A DNA stretch of 64,000 bases from positions 17,462 to 81,461 of the forward strand of contig NZ_JADCBK010000064.1 in NCBI RefSeq assembly GCF_020253525.1, read 5' to 3'. Origin of the DNA: Aquidulcibacter sp. (GTDB lineage Bacteria; Pseudomonadota; Alphaproteobacteria; Caulobacterales; Aquidulcibacteraceae). The notes under the pieces are model-generated. The model was not told the origin of the DNA and did no database searches. It saw only the letters and a list, made by a program, of their open reading frames with translations. How positions within the stretch are numbered: position 1 is the stretch's first letter; the number at the start of each line of letters is the position of its first letter. The position numbers and the translations under genes are program-made. This document shows, piece by piece, positions 54,615-62,588 of the stretch.

Positions 54615-56026
54615 CAGCTAGTGGTCCGGTCCCCAAATAAGGCGTCGAGGCGTTTGGGTAGGCTGTCGGCTAGTCCATCAAGAGGCCCAGAGGACAGAAG
54701 GAGGACGACCTCATCCCCCTTTAGTTTGGTCGGTATTTGCTCAAGAAAGGCGTCTGTATCCTCCACGCCTTGGGCGAACACACCGGCGGAATGGACGCGC
54801 GACAAGATTTCAGCGAGCGTGAGTTGGTTTTGGCTTGCCGCACCAATTCGGGGCGGCGGCAAAATATGGACCTGATCGCAACCGTCAAAAACACGATCAT
54901 ACCAGCTCAACGCGTCTTGATTGCGCCAAGAGAATGTATGCGGCTCAAACACGACCACCAAGGGCCGACTTGGGAAATGGAGGCGTATCGCATCAATTGC
55001 AGAGCGGGCTTTCTCAAAGGAGGAGCCAAAACCTTCATAAGCCGGGACGACGGAGGTGCTGGTTTTCTTGTCGAGGCGACGGGCAACGCCGCGGAATGCA
55101 CGCACTGCTGCTTGAATCTGCGAAGGGGTCATAAGGCCACGTTCCAGCACAAAGGCAGCGCCGCCGATCAGATTCTCAATATTGTGCAGGCCCAACAGTT
55201 CGGTCTCCAACGCGATCCGGTCGCCGTTTGGGCCAACAAGGTCAAATCGGGTGACTTCACCGATGGTGATCGCGTCTGCAGAATAGCCCGGATTTGGCTT
55301 TAAGCCGTACCAGATTGCCGGCCGGTGCCCGACCAATCGCCGCACGGGCTCATAGGTGTGGCAGGCAATCAACAGGCCGTCTCTGGGTAGGTTTGAGAAT
55401 AGCTTGGCAAATGGGGCTTCATAACTCTCCATCGTCGGGAACATATTGATATGGTCATGAACAATAGAGGAAATCAGGATGTGGCTTGGATTATAGAGTT
55501 CGAACTTACTGCGCCGATCTTGAAGGCTGACGATATATTCATCGCCCTCCATGATAAACAGCGGGTCTGTGCCAGCATGACCCGTTTTGGGTAAGTCGAG
55601 CGGGATGGCACCAATGAACCAGCCAGGATCTTGCCCGGCATGGCGCAATAGGAAAGCGACTAAGGCGGTGAGCGAGCTTTTGCCAAAACTGCCCGCTACA
55701 ATGAGATTTTCGCGCTCTTGGGTGTAGTGGCCAAGGTAAGTTGCGAAGTTATAGCAAGGGACGCCGCGCGCCTGCAGTTCAGCTAATTCGGGATTGGTTG
55801 CCGGGTCCATTTTTGCTGTGGTTCCCACCACAGCCACATCGATTTTCTCTGGCAGATTGGCCACGTCAAAGCGCTTGGCATAAGCAATGCCAGCTTGGTC
55901 GAGATAGGTCGATACGGGCGGGAAAACCCCTTCATCTGACCCGGTGACATTATGGCCTTGCGACTGCAGGACGCTGGCCAAAGCGCTGACGCCAGCCCCA
56001 CCGATTCCCAGAAAATAAATGTTCAT
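54614..56026 (-). CDS. Mpl-like Mur ligase family protein (divergent)
   Basis: 470 residues with the Mur ligase order: N-terminal domain (IYFLGIGGAGVSALA), central ATPase and C-terminal domain (VVVFEPHTFSWRN). Closest overall to Mpl, the ligase that recycles the L-Ala-gamma-D-Glu-mDAP tripeptide onto UDP-MurNAc. The P-loop is AGSFGKSS (111-118) instead of GTHGKTT, and the usual D-[DY]-x-HHP motif is replaced by PAYEGFGSSF at about 328. These changes make the substrate less certain. Confidence 0.75.
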   Translation of the reverse strand: MNIYFLGIGGAGVSALASVLQSQGHNVTGSDEGVFPPVSTYLDQAGIAYAKRFDVANLPEKIDVAVVGTTAKMDPATNPELAELQARGVPCYNFATYLGHYTQERENLIVAGSFGKSSLTALVAFLLRHAGQDPGWFIGAIPLDLPKTGHAGTDPLFIMEGDEYIVSLQDRRSKFELYNPSHILISSIVHDHINMFPTMESYEAPFAKLFSNLPRDGLLIACHTYEPVRRLVGHRPAIWYGLKPNPGYSADAITIGEVTRFDLVGPNGDRIALETELLGLHNIENLIGGAAFVLERGLMTPSQIQAAVRAFRGVARRLDKKTSTSVVPAYEGFGSSFEKARSAIDAIRLHFPSRPLVVVFEPHTFSWRNQDALSWYDRVFDGCDQVHILPPPRIGAASQNQLTLAEILSRVHSAGVFAQGVEDTDAFLEQIPTKLKGDEVVLLLSSGPLDGLADSLPKRLDALFGDRTTS

Positions 56027-56147
56027 TCTGACCCTTTAGCGCGGCTTTTCGGGGCCGTCACGTCTGGGTTCGCAGGTCGCGTTAGCGGGGCCGGCCGTTA
56101 TGTTTGGGCCGACTTCGCAGAAGCCTAGTGCTAGGCTAGAAGACACC

Positions 56148-56843
56148 ATGTCTTTTTCTGTTTCCGTCATCACCCTAACCCCAGAGGCTTGGCCCGGTGC
56201 CCTTGGCGCGTCCTTGATCGGTACTGGGCTTGAGAAGTCCGTGTGGTCGTTGGAATTGATTAACTTGCGTGACTTTGGCGATGGGAAGCACCGCCAGGTT
56301 GACGACACCCCGGCGGGGGGCGGTGCAGGCATGGTCATGAAGGCCGACGTGGCTGCTCGCGCGATTGATAGTATCTCCCGTGATGGCCGCCCTCTGATTT
56401 ACCTAACCCCGCGTGGCAAGCCCTTAACCCAAGCTCGGGTTCGAGAATTGGCAACAGGCCCCGGTGTCATCTTGTTTTGTGGTCGCTTTGAAGGTCTTGA
56501 TGAACGTGTAATTCAAGCGCGTGAGATGGAGGAAATTTCGGTTGGCGACATCGTCCTGACCGGGGGGGATTTGCCCGCTCAAATGCTGGTCGAGGCCAGT
56601 GTACGTTTACTGCCGGGCCTTCTCGGCAATGCCGAAAGCCTAGGCGAGGAAAGCTTTGAAACGGGCCTCTTGGAACATCCACTCTATACCCGGCCGCGCA
56701 GTTTTGAGGGCCACGAGATCCCCCCCGTCCTGATGTCGGGCGACCACGCTAAGATTGCCGCGTGGAAGAAACAGCAATCTGAATCCGCCACTGAGGCGCG
56801 CCGACCGGACCTTTGGGCAGTTTATAAGGGTGACAAAGCCTGA
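56148..56843 (+). CDS. trmD: tRNA (guanine-N1-)-methyltransferase TrmD
   Basis: 231 residues from the ATG at 56148. FSVSVITLTPEAWPG opens the protein. PAGGGAGMVMKADV and LTPRGKPLTQARVRELA form the start of the SPOUT fold. The knot is FCGRFEGLDERVIQ with EISVGDIVLTGGDLPAQ. It makes m1G37. rplS follows after 127 bases; rimM, its usual upstream partner, is at 43.2 kb. Confidence 0.95.
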   Translation: MSFSVSVITLTPEAWPGALGASLIGTGLEKSVWSLELINLRDFGDGKHRQVDDTPAGGGAGMVMKADVAARAIDSISRDGRPLIYLTPRGKPLTQARVRELATGPGVILFCGRFEGLDERVIQAREMEEISVGDIVLTGGDLPAQMLVEASVRLLPGLLGNAESLGEESFETGLLEHPLYTRPRSFEGHEIPPVLMSGDHAKIAAWKKQQSESATEARRPDLWAVYKGDKA

Positions 56844-56970
56844 GCATTCGTATAAACGCGCCTCTTCTTTCAACCTCAAAGTTCTCTTTGACAACAACAA
56901 TGCCGCGGCCTTCTTGAGCTTTTGATCTGGTTTCAAAGCCTTAAGTTGGAATCGTGCAAGGTGAGCTGAC

Positions 56971-57348
56971 ATGAATATCATCGAAACACTCGATGCCGAG
57001 GAAGTCGCACGCGTCTCCGAAGGCAAGTCCATCCCAGAATTTTCGCCAGGTGACACCCTGCGCGTGAACGTGAAGATCAAAGAAGGTGAGCGCGAGCGCG
57101 TTCAGGCCTATGAAGGCGTTTGTATTGCCCGCTCTGGCGGTGGCATCAATGCTAACTTCACTGTTCGCAAAATCTCCTTCGGCGAAGGCGTTGAGCGGGT
57201 TTTCCCACTGCATTCGCCAAACGTTGAGTCGATCACCGTCGTGCGCAAAGGTAAAGTGCGCCGCGCCAAGCTGTATTATCTGCGTGATCGCCGCGGTAAA
57301 TCGGCTCGTATCGCCGAGCGCACCGACGGCCGCGGCTTCGGCGAATAA
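56971..57348 (+). CDS. rplS: 50S ribosomal protein L19
   Basis: 125 residues. [34 protein letters not shown] and [20 protein letters not shown] are L19 signatures. It lies at the 30S-50S interface. An intrinsic terminator follows. Confidence 0.97.
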   Translation: MNIIETLDAEEVARVSEGKSIPEFSPGDTLRVNVKIKEGERERVQAYEGVCIARSGGGINANFTVRKISFGEGVERVFPLHSPNVESITVVRKGKVRRAKLYYLRDRRGKSARIAERTDGRGFGE

Positions 57349-57375
57349 GCTAAGCTACTGGCACAAAGCTAAGAA

Positions 57376-57400
57376 GGCGGTCCCTTGGGGCCGCCTTTTT
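57376..57400 (+). terminator. Intrinsic terminator after rplS
   Basis: GGCGGTCCC / GGGCCGCC-type stem with short loop followed by TTTTT, 28 bases after the rplS stop. Confidence 0.8.
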
Positions 57401-57412
57401 CGTCTATAGCTG

Positions 57413-59284
57413 TTAGGATGCAGCCTCAATCGCTTCGCTGAGCTCAAGCCATGCTGCCTCCGCTTTGGCAAGGGCTTCTGCATGCCAAGCGCGCTTCTTG
57501 GTGAGTTCTTCGAGAGCTTTCGCCCCTTCGGTATAGAGGCTGGGGGAGGCAAGCCGCGCATCGATGGTGTCGAGAGCGTGCTGCTCCTTGGTGACGGCTT
57601 TTTCTGCGTCGGCTAAGCGAAAGCGCAAAGTGGAAAGGGAGGGCCCTTTTTTGCCGCCACTCACGTCATTCTTAGTCGCGGCCTTGGGTGCATTCTTGCC
57701 TGAACCGCCGCCATCTGGGCGATCCGCGCTGAGGACCAGACCCCGATAGTCCGTTAAGTCCCCGTCATAGGCGCGGGCATGGCCGTTATGGACCAGCCAC
57801 AGCCGGTCCGCGCAGGCCTCAGCCAGATAGACATCGTGCGTAATCAGCAAAACGGCACCAGAATACTCATTCAGCGCATGGATCAAAGCTTCCCGACTAT
57901 CGATATCCAAGTGACTGGTCGGCTCGTCCAAGATCAGAACGTGCGGCTTGGCATAGGCCATGAGGCCCAAAAGCAAACGCACCTTTTCCCCGCCCGAGAG
58001 CTTTTCGACATGGGTATCGATTTTTTCTTGCCCAAACCCCATCCGAGCCGCCAAGGATCGGTGGCGCGAAGGCGGCCAATCGGGTTCTAGATCCCGGACG
58101 TGCTGCAGCACGGTTTCCCCTGCCCGCAATTCATCCAATTGATCTTGACTGAAATAGCCGATTTTGACCGCTTTTGAGGCGCGCCGCTTGCCATTCAACA
58201 ATTCTAGCCGCGCACCAATGGATTTGACCAAAGTGGTTTTGCCTTGCCCATTGGGTCCGATGATGACGATGCGATCGTCGTGGTCGAGGCGGAAGTCGAC
58301 CTTTTTTAAGACGGGCTTGCCATCAATATAGCCGAGGTCTGCTTCGTCTAGTTGGATAAGGGGTGAGGCAAGCTCGCTCGGCTCTTCAAAATGGAAAGGC
58401 ATTGCCCGGTCGGCGATTGGAACCGAGATTTCCTGCATCTTCTCGAGCATTTTGATCCGACTTTGCGCCTGGCGAGCTTTGGAGGCCTTGGCCCGGAAGC
58501 GATCGACAAAGGCTTGTAGATGGGCGCGCGCGGCATCTTGTTTGGCCTTCTGACCGGCCAAGAGTGCGGCCCGTTCGGCACGCCGACGCAGATAGGTGTC
58601 ATAGCCACCCGCATGGACTTCCAGCTTCGCGTCTTCGAGCGCCATAATGTGGGTTACAGAGCGGTTGAGCATTTCGCGGTCATGGCTGACGACCAGAACT
58701 GTATTTGGATATTTGCGTAAAAAGGCCTCCAGCCAAGCGGCACCTTCAAGGTCGAGATAATTGGTCGGCTCGTCCAAGACCAAGAGGTCAGGCACAGAAA
58801 ACAAGACTCCTGCCAAGGCGGCGCGCATCCGCCAACCACCAGAGAAGGAGCCTGCCGGGTTCATCAGTTCTTCTTGTTTAAAGCCAAGGCCGACAAGGAT
58901 TTCACTGGCGCGCGCTTCAGCTGAATAGGCGTCGATGTCAGCCAAGCGTGTGTGGATTTCGCCGATTCGATTGGGGTCCGTCGCGGTTTCTGCTTCCGCC
59001 ATGAGGCTGGCGCGCTCGGTATCTGCGGCCAAGACGACTTCCAGCATTGGGTCAGGTGTGGCGGCAATTTCTTGGGCAACGAAGCCCATACGTGCGCCAC
59101 GTTTCAGGCGCACACTGCCGTCGCCCTTCAGGGCTTCATCTTGAATGATGCGCAAAAGTGTTGATTTGCCAGAGCCATTCTTGCCCACCAAACCGACCTT
59201 CCAGCCGTCTGATATGACGGCATTGGCCCCATCGAACAGCACGCGTCGCGCGAGGCGATAGGTTAGATCTGTGATTTGCAGCAT
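57413..59284 (-). CDS. ABC-F family ATPase (Uup/Ettx type)
   Basis: 623 residues from the ATG at 59284. Two ABC cassettes: the first Walker A VGKNGSGKSTLLRI, signature SFSGGWRMRAALAG and LVLDEPTNYLDL; the second GPNGQGKTTLVK with LSGGEKVRLLLGL and LILDEPTSHLDI. There are no TM segments, and a C-terminal coiled-coil (about 560-620) is present. ABC-F proteins act on ribosomes. Assignment to Uup or YheS is not attempted. Confidence 0.9.
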   Translation of the reverse strand: MLQITDLTYRLARRVLFDGANAVISDGWKVGLVGKNGSGKSTLLRIIQDEALKGDGSVRLKRGARMGFVAQEIAATPDPMLEVVLAADTERASLMAEAETATDPNRIGEIHTRLADIDAYSAEARASEILVGLGFKQEELMNPAGSFSGGWRMRAALAGVLFSVPDLLVLDEPTNYLDLEGAAWLEAFLRKYPNTVLVVSHDREMLNRSVTHIMALEDAKLEVHAGGYDTYLRRRAERAALLAGQKAKQDAARAHLQAFVDRFRAKASKARQAQSRIKMLEKMQEISVPIADRAMPFHFEEPSELASPLIQLDEADLGYIDGKPVLKKVDFRLDHDDRIVIIGPNGQGKTTLVKSIGARLELLNGKRRASKAVKIGYFSQDQLDELRAGETVLQHVRDLEPDWPPSRHRSLAARMGFGQEKIDTHVEKLSGGEKVRLLLGLMAYAKPHVLILDEPTSHLDIDSREALIHALNEYSGAVLLITHDVYLAEACADRLWLVHNGHARAYDGDLTDYRGLVLSADRPDGGGSGKNAPKAATKNDVSGGKKGPSLSTLRFRLADAEKAVTKEQHALDTIDARLASPSLYTEGAKALEELTKKRAWHAEALAKAEAAWLELSEAIEAAS

Positions 59285-59374
59285 GGCGTTCGTTTTCTGA
59301 CGACAAGTCTTAGGAGCAGACGTTTTCTGAGGGATCTGGCAGGCGTCGTCTGATAGCGCCATTGGCAGCCGAAG

Positions 59375-59854
59375 TCACGACTGTGGGTCAGGCTCACGAT
59401 TGGCGTCCAGAATCGCGCGCAGTTTCATCAGTGTGGGGACAAGGGCCTCGAGTTCTTGTTGGTCAATCAGTCCTGCCAATTGCTGCAGCGACGGGGCAAG
59501 GCGGGCAATCGCATCGTGGCGCGCTGCCCTCCCCGCTTCGGTGATAGACACCAGTTTACCTCGTCCATCACTGGGGTCTGCACTAATTGTCACCAAGCCT
59601 AAAGCTTCTAGGCGGTGGATCGTGTTGGTCATCGCACCTTTGGTGACTTGGAAGGCCTTAGCCAAATGGCTGGGCGTGTCTTGCGTCTTGTTTAGACGGA
59701 CAAAGTGATTGAGCAAGCTAAAGCCTGCAATCGATAGCCCATCTGGCAAGACACGCTCAAAACGGTTCCGTCCCAATTGGTCAATGATCGCAATTTCATT
59801 GAAGAAAGTATAGGCGATCGTGGTAAAGTCTGGATTGGGACGGTCTGCGGTCAT
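59375..59854 (-). CDS. MarR-family regulator
   Basis: 159 residues. The winged HTH covers about 55-125, with FQVTKGAMTNTIHRLEALGL as the recognition helix and DGRGKLVSITEAGRAA as the wing. The ATG overlaps the stop of the upstream oxidoreductase gene by 4 bases, so both are co-transcribed and the regulator probably binds the double operator at 61006-61044. Confidence 0.88.
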   Translation of the reverse strand: MTADRPNPDFTTIAYTFFNEIAIIDQLGRNRFERVLPDGLSIAGFSLLNHFVRLNKTQDTPSHLAKAFQVTKGAMTNTIHRLEALGLVTISADPSDGRGKLVSITEAGRAARHDAIARLAPSLQQLAGLIDQQELEALVPTLMKLRAILDANREPDPQS

Positions 59855-60993
59855 GTACGAAGATGCTCTGAAAGGCCCCGTCGAGGTGATGGAGGCACTT
59901 TGCCAGCATAGCCTATTCTAGCCAGCATCTGTAGACACTTGTCAGGTGACATGCCGACTGCCTTTTCGGTCTCGGCCTTAATGGCGCTCATTTCTGCATA
60001 TTCTTGCAAGGCTTGGCTCATAGGATGCATCGCGATGCCGAGGGCGGTCGCGCGCAGATTGAGGCGGGCATAGGCGCGTCCGGCTGCCACTTCTGCGTAG
60101 CGATCCTTGGTGTCGCTGATGATCCAGACGTATCCCGCGGCAGATTTGGCCAAAGGATCATATTGCTCAAGGCCTTGCTGATAGACTTTGGTGCCGGGGG
60201 TCATCAGTTTTTCGCGTGTGAGCAAGCCCATCGCTTGCATGGCCCCAATGCCGGGGAAGTCGAGATCAATCCCATCTCGATATTTCGCGATCTCTGCTTT
60301 TCCGATGCGCATCAGATCAATGCTTTCTTTCAGCGCAATTGGCGTCTCAACTTCGCGTCGATAGGCTTGTACGGAAAGGCTCCGCAGTTTTTCGCAAGCA
60401 GGGGTTCCAGAAAGCGCACCGGCAAATGTGAGGCGCTCGACAGGTTCCCGCGTCAACAGATTCTGCAAGGTTTCAGGGCTCACAGGCTTCTTGGCGTCAT
60501 AGACTTCCTTGTTTGACCGTCGCTGGGTGATGAAGGCGTAAAGCGGGTCTTTGGCGCCGCCTTTGACAAGACGGATATGAGCGACCGGCTTGTCATCTAG
60601 ATTGGGCTGCGGCTCGCCCATGGGGAAGAGACTGATTTGAGCTTGGTAGCCGATTTCGGCTGCAGCAATGGATAGGATTTCGAGGAAAGTACCACAGCCA
60701 ATCGCGAGCTGACGATCATAAGGGTCGGTCGCTGGAAGGCGGCGGCTTGTGTCGAAATAAAAGACAATACTGTCGTCGCCTTCGAGGCTTACCAGCCATG
60801 GCTGGCGATTATGTGGATTGGGTGCGAGGATCGCATGGGCGAGACAATAGAGACGTGGGTCCTTCTGGCCGGCCCCTGGATTGCGCCAAGCAGCGGCTGG
60901 ATCCGTAGTCGGCTTTAGGGTTGCACCGACTGCTGGGACGGCGGCTAAGGAGCTCAAAGCGAGGATTTGAAGGATGGTTCGACGATCAGTCAT
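59851..60993 (-). CDS. Nitroreductase-like (Acg-type) FMN oxidoreductase, exported
   Basis: 380 residues. A leader MTDRRTILQILALSSLAAVPAV ends near VGA and has twin Arg, suggesting Tat export. The body, APNPHNRQPWLVSLEGDDSI, RRSNKEVYDAKKPVS and YARLNLRATALGIAMHPM, matches the Acg-like nitroreductase group, which binds FMN and whose physiological substrate is unclear. It is regulated with its MarR gene. Confidence 0.75.
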   Translation of the reverse strand: MTDRRTILQILALSSLAAVPAVGATLKPTTDPAAAWRNPGAGQKDPRLYCLAHAILAPNPHNRQPWLVSLEGDDSIVFYFDTSRRLPATDPYDRQLAIGCGTFLEILSIAAAEIGYQAQISLFPMGEPQPNLDDKPVAHIRLVKGGAKDPLYAFITQRRSNKEVYDAKKPVSPETLQNLLTREPVERLTFAGALSGTPACEKLRSLSVQAYRREVETPIALKESIDLMRIGKAEIAKYRDGIDLDFPGIGAMQAMGLLTREKLMTPGTKVYQQGLEQYDPLAKSAAGYVWIISDTKDRYAEVAAGRAYARLNLRATALGIAMHPMSQALQEYAEMSAIKAETEKAVGMSPDKCLQMLARIGYAGKVPPSPRRGLSEHLRT

Positions 60994-61005
60994 AGCGACC
61001 TCTTT

Positions 61006-61044
61006 GGTTTAACGTTAAACCAATATAGTTTAATGATGAACTAT
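61006..61044. promoter_or_regulatory. Double palindromic operator for the MarR/oxidoreductase operon
   Basis: The perfect 16-base palindrome GGTTTAACGTTAAACC (61006-61021) is followed by an imperfect copy, GTTTAATGATGAAC (61028-61041), inside an ATAGTT/AACTAT inverted repeat. The copies match at 11 of 14 bases and lie 21 bases apart, about two helical turns. The site is just upstream of the oxidoreductase start at 60993. Confidence 0.65.
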
Positions 61045-61250
61045 CTGTCAAGCCTGTGGTGCGGCCTGCGGTTCTTGGCCTGAAACTGCCCTCAATCCTT
61101 GACTCTAGGGCGGCAATCCCGTTTAAGCGCGCCTTCTCGCTGGGTTGGCACTGCCTTCACTGGGGGAAAACATGGGTGATGGATTTCCGGCCATTGCAAT
61201 CGCGTCACATGGTGTGTCGCCCGGACCGTCAAAATGAAAATGGACTAAAC

Positions 61251-61871
61251 ATGTCAAAGCGCATTGCTGCGAAGTATAAAATCGACCGTCGCCTCAGCGA
61301 AAACCTGTGGGGCCGTCCCAAAAGCCCAGTTAACAAGCGGACCTATAAGCCAGGTCAGCACGGCCCAACCGCCCGTCCAGCCAAGGTTTCGGCTTTCGGT
61401 GCTCAGCTGCGCGCCAAGCAAAAGCTGAAAGGCTATTATGGCAACATCACAGAAAAGCAGTTTGCTGGCCTGTATGAAGAAGCCGCACGCCGTAAGGGCA
61501 ACACCGCTGAAAACCTGATCGGCCTCTTGGAGTGCCGCTTGGACGCGCTGGTTTATCGCGCGAAGTTCGTGCCGACCGTGTTTGCGGCACGTCAGTTCGT
61601 GAACCATGGCCACGTCACGGTGAACGGCAAGAAGGTGAACATTCCTTCGTATCGTTTGCGCGTCGGTGACGTTGTACAAGTCCGCGAAAAGTCCCGCACC
61701 ATGGCTTTGGTCTTGGAAGCTTTGGACTCCGCAGAGCGTGACTTCCCAGACTATATCGAGATGGATGTCGGCGCGATGAAGGCGACCTTCTTGCGCGTGC
61801 CAGAATTGGCAGACGTTCCATATCCAGTGAAAATGGAACCAAACATGGTTGTGGAATATTACGCTTCGTAA
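61251..61871 (+). CDS. rpsD: 30S ribosomal protein S4
   Basis: 206 residues from the ATG at 61251, giving [20 protein letters not shown] at the N-terminus as in other alphaproteobacterial S4. [20 protein letters not shown] and [18 protein letters not shown] form the S4 RNA-binding domain. It is a primary 16S binder and translational regulator. A longer in-frame extension upstream is leader DNA, not protein. Confidence 0.97.
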   Translation: MSKRIAAKYKIDRRLSENLWGRPKSPVNKRTYKPGQHGPTARPAKVSAFGAQLRAKQKLKGYYGNITEKQFAGLYEEAARRKGNTAENLIGLLECRLDALVYRAKFVPTVFAARQFVNHGHVTVNGKKVNIPSYRLRVGDVVQVREKSRTMALVLEALDSAERDFPDYIEMDVGAMKATFLRVPELADVPYPVKMEPNMVVEYYAS

Positions 61872-61897
61872 GTTCTGCCCTAGATTACAAAAAGAAA

Positions 61898-61930
61898 AGC
61901 CCGCTCAGCTTTGGCTGAGCGGGCTTTTTT
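61898..61930 (+). terminator. Intrinsic terminator after rpsD
   Basis: GCCCGCTCAGC / GCTGAGCGGGC perfect 11-pair stem with a TTTG loop, followed by six T residues, about 27 bases after the stop. As the stem is flanked by A-rich DNA on the left it can also act on the opposite strand for grxD. Confidence 0.92.
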
Positions 61931-61949
61931 GCACCTACATATCCGAGGA

Positions 61950-62279
61950 TTAAGCTTGGATTGAAACCCCAGCTTCGCTCAAGACTTGCTTGAGTTCGCC
62001 GGTTTCAAACATTTCCCGCACGATGTCGCAGCCCCCAATGAATTCACCCTTCACATATAGCTGGGGGATGGTGGGCCAGTTGGAATAATCCTTGATCCCT
62101 TGGCGGACATTCTCATCGGCCAAGACATTCACATCCTGATAATCGACGCCAACATGGTCGAGGATTTTCACGACCGTCCCGGAGAAGCCGCACATCGGCA
62201 TGCGGGATGTGCCCTTCATAAACAGAACGACATCGTTGGTTTTAACTAGATTATCGATAAAGGCGTGTGCGTCGCTCAT
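61950..62279 (-). CDS. grxD: Monothiol glutaredoxin, Grx4/GrxD family
   Basis: 109 residues. The CGFS active site (Cys30, in [14 protein letters not shown]) and [20 protein letters not shown] define the class II monothiol glutaredoxins, which bind a 2Fe-2S cluster with glutathione and deliver it to client proteins. bolA, a common neighbour, is not adjacent. Confidence 0.94.
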   Translation of the reverse strand: MSDAHAFIDNLVKTNDVVLFMKGTSRMPMCGFSGTVVKILDHVGVDYQDVNVLADENVRQGIKDYSNWPTIPQLYVKGEFIGGCDIVREMFETGELKQVLSEAGVSIQA

Positions 62280-62588
62280 GGCTCGTGCTCCTTGCTGGGG
62301 TCCAGAACGTGTCTAGGAAGGTATCATCCTTCGATGGAACACATGAACCGCTGCGTCAATCATTGTGTGACCAGATGGGTCTGGCAAAATACGTCGCTTC
62401 TCTTCAGCTAGGGACGCGAAGGCTCTCGGTCAAGTCCAGCCGAAATTGCGCGTGTTTGGCGATTGCCATTGAGAAAGAATAATTGGTCTTTATAGCTAAA
62501 GCTTCTGGTCTAACTTTTTGCTTAGGACGTGATGCGCTGTGGCCAGCAGGCGCGTCCGTTTCAGGGGCCACAGTGTGGCTGCATCATC
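62280..62588. promoter_or_regulatory. Divergent intergenic region grxD / PPC-like gene
   Basis: 309 bases without a convincing gene. An 8-base inverted repeat, CTGTGGCC (62537-62544) and GGCCACAG (62566-62573), lies 16 bases upstream of the start at 62589. It could be a regulator site or an RNA hairpin near the start. Confidence 0.35.

Noticed and set aside
61056..61250. N-terminal extension of rpsD
   Set aside because: S4 proteins begin at the SKRIAAKYK segment. The extension is leader DNA downstream of the MarR operator.
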